Source: Deltaproteobacteria bacterium
GTDB lineage: Bacteria; Desulfobacterota; Desulfuromonadia; Geobacterales; Pseudopelobacteraceae
Assembly: GCA_021780495.1 (NCBI GenBank)
Contig: JAJXYO010000015.1
Location: forward strand, 1 to 64,000
Direction: 5' to 3'
Length of the DNA stretch: 64,000 nt
Shown one piece after another: positions 57,801-64,000 of the stretch. The position numbers and the translations under genes were made by a program. The notes under the pieces were generated by a model. The model made no database searches. It was given only the letters and a program-made list of their open reading frames with translations, and was not told where the DNA came from. Numbering within the stretch: the stretch's first letter is position 1; each line of letters begins with the position of its first letter.

Positions 57801-57923
57801 ATGACCCTCTATACCACACCGGTGGTCTACCTGTACCTTGACCGCTTTCGCATGTGGGTCGACAGGAAGCGGAATGGACAGAGGGCTGGAGCAAAATTGG
57901 ATATGAAACGGGAGGTCTCGTGA
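54804..57923 (+). CDS. mdtC: MdtC-like RND multidrug transporter subunit
   Basis: A 1039-residue second subunit of the MdtBC pump, with [14 protein letters not shown] proton-relay region and the family N-terminus [16 protein letters not shown]. It starts at TTG 54804, overlapping the mdtB stop (TTGA). The only ribosome-site-like sequence is GAGGGGGG (54789-54796), which belongs to the REP-like element. The end overlaps the OMF start by 4 bases (GTGA). All four transporter genes are therefore translationally coupled. Confidence 0.94.
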   Translation: MNISAIFIRRPVATTLLTLGLLLAGIIAFRLLPVSPLPQVDFPTISVSASLPGADPQTMSTSVAAPLERQFGRIAGVSEMTSVSNRGSTSITLQFDLNRDINGAARDVQAAINAARSYLPANLPGNPSYRKVNPADAPIMILSLTSDSVSKPAMYDAASSILAQKLSQVKGVGQVFVGGGALPAVRAELNPLALNKYGISLAKVRAVLAATNVNRPKGLLSNDTTAWEIQANDQLKKAADYRDLVISYKAGSAVRLADVASVEDSVEDLRVSGFVNGAPAVMVIIFRQPGVNIIDTVDNIRALLPQLSAAMPGGVKLSVVLDRTPPIRGSLHDVEISLLLSGVLVVLVVFWFLRNVRATMIPAVAVTSSIIGTFAVMYLFGYSLDNLSLMALTIATGFVVDDAIVVLENVTRYREMGQSPLQAALNGSKEIAFTVLSMSVSLVAVFIPILLMGGMVGRLFREFAVTLSAAIMVSLVVSLTVTPMMCATVLKDEAAKPHGRIYRASESLFTWMHSHYETSLRWSLDHRRIMIGVMMATVALSISLFVIIPKGFFPEQDTGRIAGSIQAAQDISFQAMRAKLIQIVGIIKQDPDVEYVIGFTGGGGGSTVNSGRMFISLQPFAKRKSTARQVIARLRKKLAHIPGAPTFLQPVQDLRVGGRISNALYQYTLQGENVTELNSWSQRVLQRMRTLPGLVDVSSDQQNGGLEADLVIDRPTASRLGIAPQQIDEALYDAFGQRQVSVIYTPLNQYHVVMEAAPAFWQQPDTLRDIHVLSSTGQMVPLSAFTSFKTNASALAVNHQSQFPAVTTSFNLAPGVSLGKAVATIEKATREMGMPASIRGRFAGTAQAFQDSLKSQPLLILAALLAVYIVLGILYESYIHPLTILSTLPSAGVGAVAALMMFRSDLNLIAIIGVILLIGIVKKNGILMVDFALAVQRREGKTPREAIYEACLLRFRPIMMTTMAALFGALPLALGTGIGSELRRPLGIAIVGGLLFSQMMTLYTTPVVYLYLDRFRMWVDRKRNGQRAGAKLDMKREVS

Positions 57924-59350
57924 AACATACAGGTGCATCAATCAGGATGATCATGGCCGTCTGCCTGCTGCTGGCGGCCGGCTGCACGGTTGGCCCTGAC
58001 TATGTCAGGCCGACAGCGGTTGCAACCATGCCGGCAACCTTCAAGGAACAGGAAGGCTGGAAGCTGGCACAGCCCGGCGACGGCAGCCTGGGGGCACGCT
58101 GGTGGGAGCTGTACCACGACCCCGTGCTCAACTCTCTGGAAGCACAGGTGGCCATATCAAACCTCACGATTGCCACTGCCGAGGCCCAGTTTCGTCAGGC
58201 GCGGGCATTGGTGCAGTCAGCCAGGGCCGGTTACTACCCGACACTTTCTATCGGCGCGGCAGCGGCCCGGTCGCAAAAATCCGGGAATCTTGGCGCAGCA
58301 AAAGGTACAACGTCACCTGCACCCTCGTCAGATTTCCAGCTGCCCTTGGATGCGAGCTGGGAGCTTGATCTGTGGGGCAGGATCCGCCGGGGAGTGGAGG
58401 CCAATCAGGCCAGCGCCCAGGCCAGCGCAGCCGACCTGGCGGCCGCGACGCTGAGTGCCCAGGCCGCGCTGGCCGGCGACTACTTTCAGCTGCGGATACT
58501 GGATGCCCAGAAACAGCTGCTCGAAGCAAGCGCAGCCGCATACCGCACGTCCCTTGAAATGACGAAAAACCGCTATGCGGCCGGGATAGCGGCCAGGTCG
58601 GATGTGCTCCAGGCCGAGACACAACTGAGAAGCACCGAGGCGCAGGCGATCGATCTCGGCGTGCAGCGTGCCCAGTTGGAGCACGCCATAGCCGTGCTGA
58701 TCGGCAAAGCTCCCGTTGCCTTTTCACTCCCTGCTACGGTATTATCAACGACCGTCCCGCCCATACCGATGGTTCTCCCTTCCGAGCTTCTGGAACGACG
58801 GCCTGATATCGCGTCGTCCGAGAGGAGGATGGCCGCTGCCAATGCCCAGATCGGTGTGGCGCAGGCAGCCTATTACCCGACCGTCCAGTTGTCGGCCGCC
58901 GCCGGCTTTGAGGCGGCGAGTACCGTTTCCTGGGTTACCTGGCCGAGCCGCCTGTGGTCTCTCGGTTCACTGGTTTCGGCGACTCTTTTCGATGGCGGCC
59001 TGCGCAAGGCCCAGTCCGAGCAGGCTTTGGCAGCCTATGATGCGACGGTAGCCGCGTACCGGGAGACCGTGCTGACGGCGTTTCAGGGGGTTGAGGATAA
59101 TCTGGCGGCGCTACGCGTTCTCGAGGAAGAGATCCGGGTGCAGGATCAGGCGGTACGGGCGGCACAGCAGGTGGTAACCATCACCACCAATCAGTACCAG
59201 GCTGGCACAGTGGCCTATCTCAATGTGCTGGTCGCCCAAACGACCGCTCTTGCCAACGAGCGGACCGCCCTGGGGCTTGCCGGACAAAAGCTTGCCGCCA
59301 GTGTCCTGCTGGTTAAGGCCTTGGGTGGAGGATGGGCGGTACAACCTTGA
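57920..59350 (+). CDS. Outer-membrane efflux lipoprotein (NodT/OprM family)
   Basis: A 476-residue outer-membrane channel completing the tripartite pump. Lipobox LLAAGC with the usual CTVGPDYVRP after it, two repeated domains with helical barrel segments (SAAAYRTSLEMTKNRYAAGIA; split) and the closing AGTVAYLNVLVAQTTAL. GTG start at 57920 with GGGAGG upstream; it overlaps mdtC (GTGA). It may also serve the RND pump at 39.5-43.7 kb, which has no OMF of its own. Confidence 0.93.
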   Translation: MKHTGASIRMIMAVCLLLAAGCTVGPDYVRPTAVATMPATFKEQEGWKLAQPGDGSLGARWWELYHDPVLNSLEAQVAISNLTIATAEAQFRQARALVQSARAGYYPTLSIGAAAARSQKSGNLGAAKGTTSPAPSSDFQLPLDASWELDLWGRIRRGVEANQASAQASAADLAAATLSAQAALAGDYFQLRILDAQKQLLEASAAAYRTSLEMTKNRYAAGIAARSDVLQAETQLRSTEAQAIDLGVQRAQLEHAIAVLIGKAPVAFSLPATVLSTTVPPIPMVLPSELLERRPDIASSERRMAAANAQIGVAQAAYYPTVQLSAAAGFEAASTVSWVTWPSRLWSLGSLVSATLFDGGLRKAQSEQALAAYDATVAAYRETVLTAFQGVEDNLAALRVLEEEIRVQDQAVRAAQQVVTITTNQYQAGTVAYLNVLVAQTTALANERTALGLAGQKLAASVLLVKALGGGWAVQP

Positions 59351-59411
59351 GTGGCTCACTATGCAGTGCAATGCGATCTTGTCGCGAACGATATTCTATC
59401 CGGAGGCCATT

Positions 59412-59720
59412 ATGAAAAGAACATGCCGAATCCTTGTCACAACCGTTGTCTGTTCTGTGCTGTTGGGCTGCGCGTCCGTTTACGCCGATGAGGCCGCCAG
59501 CAATGGACCATCGGAACAGCAGACCCGGCAAAAGAACGAGTGTCTGCTGCGCTCGAAAGACTGCGGTCGCTCGGCACGTTCCATACAGGATAAAATCGAG
59601 CTGCTCAATGAAGAGATTGCAAAGGGAAGGGCGGTCTACACCCCCGAGGAGTTGAAGGTTCTCCAGCAGAAACTGGATGACGTCAACAGGACCCTGGATT
59701 TTCTGTTGGAAAAAAAATAG
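59412..59720 (+). CDS. Small coiled-coil lipoprotein
   Basis: A 102-residue predicted lipoprotein (MKRTCRILVTTVVCSVLLGC, lipobox LLGC at residues 17-20). The mature part holds CLLRSKDC and a helical, charged C-terminal half (SIQDKIELLNEEIAKGR...LKVLQQKLDDVNRTLDFLLEKK; split here) suited to a coiled coil. GGAGG 6 bases before ATG. It follows the OMF by 61 bases and may be the last gene of the mdt operon. Function unknown. Confidence 0.7.
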   Translation: MKRTCRILVTTVVCSVLLGCASVYADEAASNGPSEQQTRQKNECLLRSKDCGRSARSIQDKIELLNEEIAKGRAVYTPEELKVLQQKLDDVNRTLDFLLEKK

Positions 59721-59729
59721 ATGCCGCTT

Positions 59730-59748
59730 GTAGCGGGCTTCTGCCCGC
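59730..59748 (+). repeat. GTAG-headed short hairpin
   Basis: GTAG (59730-59733) then CGGGC-TTCT-GCCCG: a 5-6-bp GC-rich stem with TTCT loop just after the lipoprotein stop. GTAG followed by a hairpin recalls REP elements linked to RAYT transposases, but only one copy is seen and it may simply be a terminator. Confidence 0.35.
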
Positions 59749-59781
59749 AACGGACGTAGAAATCACCCCGGCTGGTTTGAA

Positions 59782-59846
59782 ACACGAACGGCAGCGGTAG
59801 TTCCAGTATTTGCCGGAGGAACGTGCCGCTGCTAAGTAGTTCGTGT
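59782..59846. repeat. Long imperfect hairpin between the small lipoprotein and marR genes
   Basis: Nested arms ACACGAAC / GTTCGTGT (59782-59789 and 59839-59846), GCAGCGG / CCGCTGC and TTCC / GGAA enclose a 13-base loop, making a 65-base hairpin or cruciform. It carries no ORF. Confidence 0.5.
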
Positions 59847-59915
59847 GCCTGACGTCAGGGCGAGTGTAGCCGATGTGTCGCACGAATATTCCCACCCAGA
59901 AAATAATTGCAGCAT

Positions 59916-59937
59916 AATAGATGGCATGCTATCTATT
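59916..59937. promoter_or_regulatory. Near-perfect palindrome before the marR gene (probable operator)
   Basis: AATAGAT-G-GCATGC-T-ATCTATT: a 22-bp palindrome with one mismatched pair, ending 4 bases before the ATG at 59942. This is the size and position of MarR-type operators. CATAAT (59913-59918) just upstream could be the -10. Confidence 0.6.
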
Positions 59938-59941
59938 GCAC

Positions 59942-60406
59942 ATGAATGCACCTGCCTCAAAAATTGACCGCAACAACCTCCTGTACCGGCTTGGGATCTT
60001 GACGCGACGCTGGCGCCAGGTCCTTGACAATGAGTTTCAGGCTGCCGGGTTAACGGATGCAACCTGGCGTCCTCTGCTGCATCTCCACCTGCTGGGGGAT
60101 GGCGTCCGCCAGAAGGATCTGGCGGCGTCCATCGGCATTGAGGGGCCCTCCCTGGTCCGACTGCTTGATACCCTGGTAACCAAGGAGCTGGTCCAGCGAT
60201 CCGAGGATGGCACCGATCGTCGTGCCAAGCTCCTCCGATTGACCCAGGAAGGGCAGCTGGTCGTCGCCCGGATCCGGGAAATCCTGACACCCCTTGAAAA
60301 ACAGCTGCTCAGTGATTTCAGCGACGACGATATTTACCGGTTTGGACAGAACATCCTGGCTCTTGAGTCAAGCGTGAACGATGTACGGCGGCGAATAAAG
60401 CAATGA
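59942..60406 (+). CDS. MarR-family transcription regulator
   Basis: A 154-residue winged-helix regulator starting MNAPASKIDRNN (a start at 59921 would add 7 residues and lie inside the palindrome). The DNA-binding part is GVRQKDLAASIGIEGPSLVRLLDTL followed by the wing ERSEDGTDRRAKLLRLT-like segment (RSEDGTDRRAKL). MarR proteins control efflux and stress genes and dissociate from DNA on binding phenolic ligands. It follows the pump operon and could regulate it or the genes downstream. Confidence 0.88.
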   Translation: MNAPASKIDRNNLLYRLGILTRRWRQVLDNEFQAAGLTDATWRPLLHLHLLGDGVRQKDLAASIGIEGPSLVRLLDTLVTKELVQRSEDGTDRRAKLLRLTQEGQLVVARIREILTPLEKQLLSDFSDDDIYRFGQNILALESSVNDVRRRIKQ

Positions 60407-60598
60407 GAAGGGGCCGTCTGCCGTACGCCTTTCAGTGCGAGATGCCACGCCTCAGGTTTGCGGTCCCTGACCGCAGGAAAACAAGCACCCGTGAAACGCA
60501 TAAAACCGTGCCGGCCGACTGGTGTTGTTCCTGTTCCCAACGGTACGGCGTTGCGAACATACCGCCGGTTGCACACGCTACAGAAACCCGGAGCACGT

Positions 60599-61876
60599 AT
60601 GTATATCCTGACCATCACATGCTGGAGCCATAACATCGAGTACCACCTGTTTTCCCGGGATGATCGGGCACTGCTCGCTGCGGGAATTGTTGAACGCGTG
60701 GGACTGGGCGGTTCGTTCATCACCCAGAGCGTCCCCGGCCGGGAACCGTTCAGGATAGAGGCGGGCGACAACGATCACCAGAGCGCTGTCGCCCTTATCG
60801 TCGCTACCCTGAGCGATCCGCAGCACGGGATCATTTCGGATCCGCAGGAAATATCAGCCGTTGGCCACCGGGTAGTGCATGGCGGCGAGGAATTCCGGCA
60901 TTCGGTGCGGATCGACGAGCGGGTCCTCAACTCTATCCGGACGCTGCAACATCTGGCGCCATTACACTCGGTTCCCAATATCGCAGGTATCGAGGCGGCC
61001 ATGCTGCACCTGCCTGCTGTTCCCCACGTGGCGATTCTCGATACCGCCTTCCACGCGTCCATGCCGGCGTGTGCCTACCTCTATCCGCTCCCCTATGAAT
61101 GGTATCAAAACTATGGCGTCCGCCGTTACGGTTTCCATGGCCCATCGCATCTCTACCTTTCGCGGCGGGCCTCCGTACTGCTCGGCAAGCCGGTCAATGA
61201 CTGCAACCTGATCACCATCCACCTCGACCGGGGGGTCTCGCTCTGCGCCATCAGGAAGGGGGTCTCCGTGGATACCAGCATGGGAATGACACCACTTGAG
61301 GGGGTGGTCATGGGTACGCGCTGCGGCGACATCGATCCCGGTATTCATGCCTATATGATGCAGATGCTGAACCTTTCACCGAAGGAAATGGAGCAACTCC
61401 TCAACAACAAAAGCGGTGTTGCCGGCATTACCGGGCAGCGTCTCGACCGGCAGCAGTTTTTGCAGGCCGCTTTAGCTGGCGACCCCCGCTGCTCGTTGGC
61501 CCTGGAGATCGAGACCTACCGCCTCAAGAAATATATCGGATCGTATCTGGCGATTACCGGGCCGCTGGATGCAATCGTTTTTACCACCGGTTCCGGCGCG
61601 TCGGAATGGCGGGTGCGGGAGATGGTGCTGGAAGGGCTGGAGTGCTTCGGCATCCGGCTTGAGCGGGACAACAATCGCGCGCTCCGGTCAGGGGCGGAAG
61701 AGGTGGAGATTACCGCTGCGGGGGCGCTGATCAGAACCTTCGTCATTCCGGCAAATGAAGAGCTGGTCATTGCCGAGGATGTCGCTGCGGTTATCTCCGG
61801 GGACCGCAGCGATCATCGTCAGTACGATTATGTCTTCGCAAACGCCGACTTCATCCCTGCCGGTTCTGTCGCATAA
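60599..61876 (+). CDS. Divergent acetate/propionate kinase family protein
   Basis: A 425-residue homologue of acetate kinase. Kept: GHRVVHGGE (substrate Arg), LAPLHSVPN, ILDTAFHASMP (catalytic Asp), YGFHGPSH, DTSMGMTPLEGVVMG and NEEL near the end. Changed: the N-terminal N-x-G-S-S-S-x-K is TCWSHNIE, and HLGNGAS is HLDRGVS. ATG 60599 is chosen because GGAG precedes it by 6 bases and MYILTI aligns with the family start. Activity as an acetate kinase is doubtful. No pta gene adjoins it. Confidence 0.85.
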   Translation: MYILTITCWSHNIEYHLFSRDDRALLAAGIVERVGLGGSFITQSVPGREPFRIEAGDNDHQSAVALIVATLSDPQHGIISDPQEISAVGHRVVHGGEEFRHSVRIDERVLNSIRTLQHLAPLHSVPNIAGIEAAMLHLPAVPHVAILDTAFHASMPACAYLYPLPYEWYQNYGVRRYGFHGPSHLYLSRRASVLLGKPVNDCNLITIHLDRGVSLCAIRKGVSVDTSMGMTPLEGVVMGTRCGDIDPGIHAYMMQMLNLSPKEMEQLLNNKSGVAGITGQRLDRQQFLQAALAGDPRCSLALEIETYRLKKYIGSYLAITGPLDAIVFTTGSGASEWRVREMVLEGLECFGIRLERDNNRALRSGAEEVEITAAGALIRTFVIPANEELVIAEDVAAVISGDRSDHRQYDYVFANADFIPAGSVA

Positions 61877-61987
61877 ACAATCGTCAGATCTGCCGCAGGA
61901 AATGTTTCACAGCTGTCGTCTGTTCGCGGCACGCGGAGGTTCTGCGCCGTATCCCGGGGCGAATCATGCCGAAGGAAAACCAGCCGG

Positions 61988-62015
61988 TTTACAGGTCTGA
62001 TTCATATGGTAACAT
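61988..62015 (+). promoter_or_regulatory. Candidate promoter of wrbA
   Basis: TTTACA (61988-61993), 16-base spacer, TAACAT (62010-62015), 78 bases before the wrbA ATG. The -10 is weak. Confidence 0.35.
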
Positions 62016-62093
62016 TATCATCATCGTACATATGTCGCGTGATACAGACCGGAGCGCGCCGCCGGCCCGGTCAACCACAAGGAGGAATAACGC

Positions 62094-62708
62094 ATGTGCA
62101 AGGTATTGATCGTACATTACAGCATGTATGGCCACATCTACAAGATGGCAGAAGCGGTCGCCGAAGGTGTTCGCGGGGTTGAAGGCTGCGAGGCTGTCGT
62201 CAAGCGCGTACCGGAAACCCTGACTGAAGAAGTGCTGGGTATGATGGGGGCCACGGAGGCCCAGAAGAGCATGGCCCACATACCGGTTGCCAGCGTCGAT
62301 GACCTGGCCGGGGCCGATGCGATCATCTTCGGCACCCCGACCCGTTTCGGCAACATGTGCGGCCAGATGCGCCAGTTCCTGGATGCAACCGGAGGGCTCT
62401 GGATGAAAGGGGCGCTGGTCGGCAAGGTCGGCAGTGTCTTTGCCAGCTCGGCCACACAGCATGGCGGCCAGGAATCGACGATCCTCAGCTTTCATACAAC
62501 GCTCTTGCACCAGGGTATGGTGGTGGTGGGCCTGCCGTACTCGTTTGCCGGACAGATGGGGATTGCTGAAATCACCGGAGGATCACCATATGGCGCTTCA
62601 ACCATAACCGGCGGGCAGGGGGAGCGCATGCCCAGTGACAATGAACTGGCTGCCGCGCGCTATCAGGGCGCCCATGTGGCACGGATCGCATCGAGGCTGA
62701 AAGCGTAG
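62094..62708 (+). CDS. wrbA: NAD(P)H:quinone oxidoreductase, WrbA type
   Basis: A 204-residue flavodoxin-like enzyme that reduces quinones by two electrons, avoiding semiquinones. FMN-binding regions: [19 protein letters not shown] (N-terminal phosphate loop; split), [19 protein letters not shown] and the [13 protein letters not shown] segment. Length and motifs match WrbA. AAGGAGG 6 bases upstream. It probably helps with oxidative stress along with the neighbouring redox genes. Confidence 0.95.
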   Translation: MCKVLIVHYSMYGHIYKMAEAVAEGVRGVEGCEAVVKRVPETLTEEVLGMMGATEAQKSMAHIPVASVDDLAGADAIIFGTPTRFGNMCGQMRQFLDATGGLWMKGALVGKVGSVFASSATQHGGQESTILSFHTTLLHQGMVVVGLPYSFAGQMGIAEITGGSPYGASTITGGQGERMPSDNELAAARYQGAHVARIASRLKA

Positions 62709-62862
62709 CTGCGCCGGACATGCCCTTGGGCAGCTACCGTGAAACCCCGCTCGCCCGGGGCGAACCTCTCAACGGTCATGCTGTGAAACGCCTGAAAGGT
62801 GGCAGCCCCAACCTTCAGGCCCAAGCACAGCGTCAATCTCGTTTGATGACAGGAAAGAGCAC

Positions 62863-63789
62863 ATGACGAAGAGCAGTATACGGCACTGTGTGGGGATATG
62901 TTTGTTGTTGTCGTATCTGTTGTTGACTCCGGCGCCGGCCGCTGCGACCGAGGAATATGCCAAACAAACCGGTCAGGCCTGTGCGGTGTGTCACCTCGAC
63001 CCCGGTGGCGGGGGGGAGCTGACGGCTGCCGGCACATCCTTTTCCGTCAGGCAGCACGCCACGACAGAGCAGCCTGAAAAGGGTGCGTTCGTCAAGTGGT
63101 TCCGGCTGGCGGTTGGCTATCTCCATATGTTGACCGCCATTTTCTGGTTCGGCACGATCCTGTACGTGCACCTCATTCTCAAGCCGGCCTACGCGGCCAG
63201 CGGCCTGCCGCGCGGTGAACTGCGAGTGGGTGTCGTCTCGATGATCGTCATGGGCATAAGCGGTTCAATCCTGAGCTACTACCGGGTGACCTCCTTTGAT
63301 ATGCTTTTTCATTCCCGCTTTGGCATCCTTCTGCTCATCAAGGTTTGCCTCTATCTGGTAATGGTCATCTCGGCCCTGTTTGTCATCACCGTCATTGGCC
63401 CGCGCCTCAAGGCCTCACGGAAAGAGCCTGCTCTCACGGATGGCGGCGATGAATTGACCCTTGACGATCTGGCGGCATACGACGGGAAAGAGGGGCGACC
63501 GGCCTGGTTTGCGTTCGAAGGCATGATCTATGATGCGACCCGGAGCCCGCTCTGGAAGCAGGGGGTACACATGGGGAGGCACCCCGCCGGCAGCGACTTG
63601 ACGGAGGCCTTGAAACTCGCCCCGCATGGCCGTGAAAAGGTGCTTGCCATGCCGGAAGCAGGGGCTCTGGTTGCATCGGGCCCACGAAAAGCGCCGCTGC
63701 ACGAACGGGTGTTTTTCTTCATGGCACACATGAACCTGGCGATTGTTTTCATGATTGTCCTGATACTGTCGCTCTGGCGCTGGGGGTAA
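62863..63789 (+). CDS. Membrane fusion of c-heme, CopD-like and cytochrome b5-like domains
   Basis: A 308-residue protein. A signal/anchor (residues 10-28) precedes one heme motif C40-A-V-C43-H44; then four helices (about 76-180) with GYLHMLTAIFWFGTILYV, resembling the CopD copper-resistance membrane domain; then a soluble domain (about 197-265), ELTLDDLAAYDGKEG...FEGMIYDAT...HMGRHPAG, matching cytochrome b5-like heme/steroid-binding proteins; and a final helix. Such a fusion could pass electrons across the membrane between the two hemes. ATG has AGGAAAGAG upstream. Domain order is seen directly; the role is inferred. Confidence 0.78.
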   Translation: MTKSSIRHCVGICLLLSYLLLTPAPAAATEEYAKQTGQACAVCHLDPGGGGELTAAGTSFSVRQHATTEQPEKGAFVKWFRLAVGYLHMLTAIFWFGTILYVHLILKPAYAASGLPRGELRVGVVSMIVMGISGSILSYYRVTSFDMLFHSRFGILLLIKVCLYLVMVISALFVITVIGPRLKASRKEPALTDGGDELTLDDLAAYDGKEGRPAWFAFEGMIYDATRSPLWKQGVHMGRHPAGSDLTEALKLAPHGREKVLAMPEAGALVASGPRKAPLHERVFFFMAHMNLAIVFMIVLILSLWRWG

Positions 63790-63851
63790 GCACGGAGCGC
63801 CACGACATAACGCTACGCGAATCGAACGAATCATTATCCGGGGAGGCGCAG

Positions 63852-64000
63852 ATGAAAACAGTGATTATCGGCGGGATAGCCGGGGGGCTGTCGGCCGCCA
63901 GCCAGATCAAGCGCGAGCAACATGATGCACAGGTGATCGTACTGGAAAAATCGGGCGATGTTTCCTACGCCGCCTGCGGCATGCCCTACAACCTGTTCTA
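63852..64000 (+). CDS. CoA-disulfide reductase/NADH oxidase-like flavoprotein (partial, start only)
   Basis: The first 49 residues only; the gene runs off the window. The N-terminus MKTVIIGGIAGGLSAASQIKR is the FAD-binding fold of the CoA-disulfide reductase/Nox group, and SYAACGMPYNL carries the active-site cysteine (C43) in the family motif. GGGGAGG precedes the start. It probably forms a redox row with the heme membrane protein. Confidence 0.85.
   Translation, partial: MKTVIIGGIAGGLSAASQIKREQHDAQVIVLEKSGDVSYAACGMPYNLF

Noticed and set aside
60458-60598. 47-codon upstream extension of the acetate-kinase-like frame
   Set aside because: The residues are basic and non-conserved; the family starts at MYILTI, where GGAG is properly spaced.

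Overview
The window reads as a chromosome segment of an anaerobic or microaerobic Gram-negative bacterium, most likely a Geobacter/Pelobacter-like member of the Desulfuromonadota (inferred from gene content, not proven). Supporting this are an NDH-1 (nuo) operon end, a LonC-type peptidase beside a bacteriohemerythrin, HDOD and PilZ proteins, a DUF1847 protein, a small SAP/Rho_N protein with a four-cysteine tail, c-type cytochromes, and a dusB-ntrB-ntrC row. No rRNA, tRNA, CRISPR array, phage or intact insertion sequence was seen.

Layout. 1-3.2 kb: 3' end of nuoL, then nuoM and nuoN, closed by a strong bidirectional hairpin. 3.3-6.0 kb (minus strand): PilZ protein, TauE-like exporter, small lipoprotein, GT2 glycosyltransferase and DUF2288 protein. 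6.1-14.4 kb: Nudix hydrolase, thiol peroxidase, a CopA-type ATPase with an AI-2E-family permease and a UPF0158 protein, LpxH-like phosphoesterase, penicillin-binding transpeptidase, LOG protein. 14.6-17.5 kb: PpiD/SurA-like chaperone, purC and a 59-residue Rho_N/4-Cys protein. 17.5-21.2 kb (minus): HD hydrolase, LonC-like peptidase, hemerythrin. 21.3-25.8 kb: ligA, HDOD protein, membrane HExxH protein, DUF1847 protein. 26.1-31.3 kb: a CUT1-type sugar ABC transporter with a Tat-exported binding protein, Hsp20, and TatA. 31.5-37.1 kb: dusB, ntrB, ntrC, cysteine hydrolase, GT2. 37.2-43.7 kb (minus): a membrane fusion protein and RND pump followed by cysK and a siroheme sulfite/nitrite reductase.

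43.9-60.4 kb looks like an envelope-stress and efflux island. It holds a monoheme cytochrome, a Spy/CpxP-like chaperone, an MFS exporter, a thioredoxin-fold protein without CxxC, a glycine-zipper lipoprotein, then a tightly coupled operon baeS-baeR-mdtA-mdtB-mdtC-outer-membrane factor, a small lipoprotein and a MarR regulator. Three intergenic regions in this island carry the same 11-bp tandem direct repeats, as expected for an OmpR-family regulator such as the encoded BaeR. This suggests a local regulon linking the chaperone, exporter, thioredoxin-like protein, lipoprotein and pump.

60.6-64 kb: a divergent acetate-kinase homologue, WrbA, a membrane protein combining a c-heme motif, a CopD-like membrane domain and a cytochrome b5-like domain, and the start of a CoA-disulfide-reductase-like flavoprotein that runs off the window.

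The most unusual signals are the repeat-defined regulon, a REP-like palindromic element that encodes the last 27 residues of MdtB and supplies the mdtC ribosome-binding site, the acetate-kinase paralogue with altered ligand motifs, and the triple-domain heme membrane protein.
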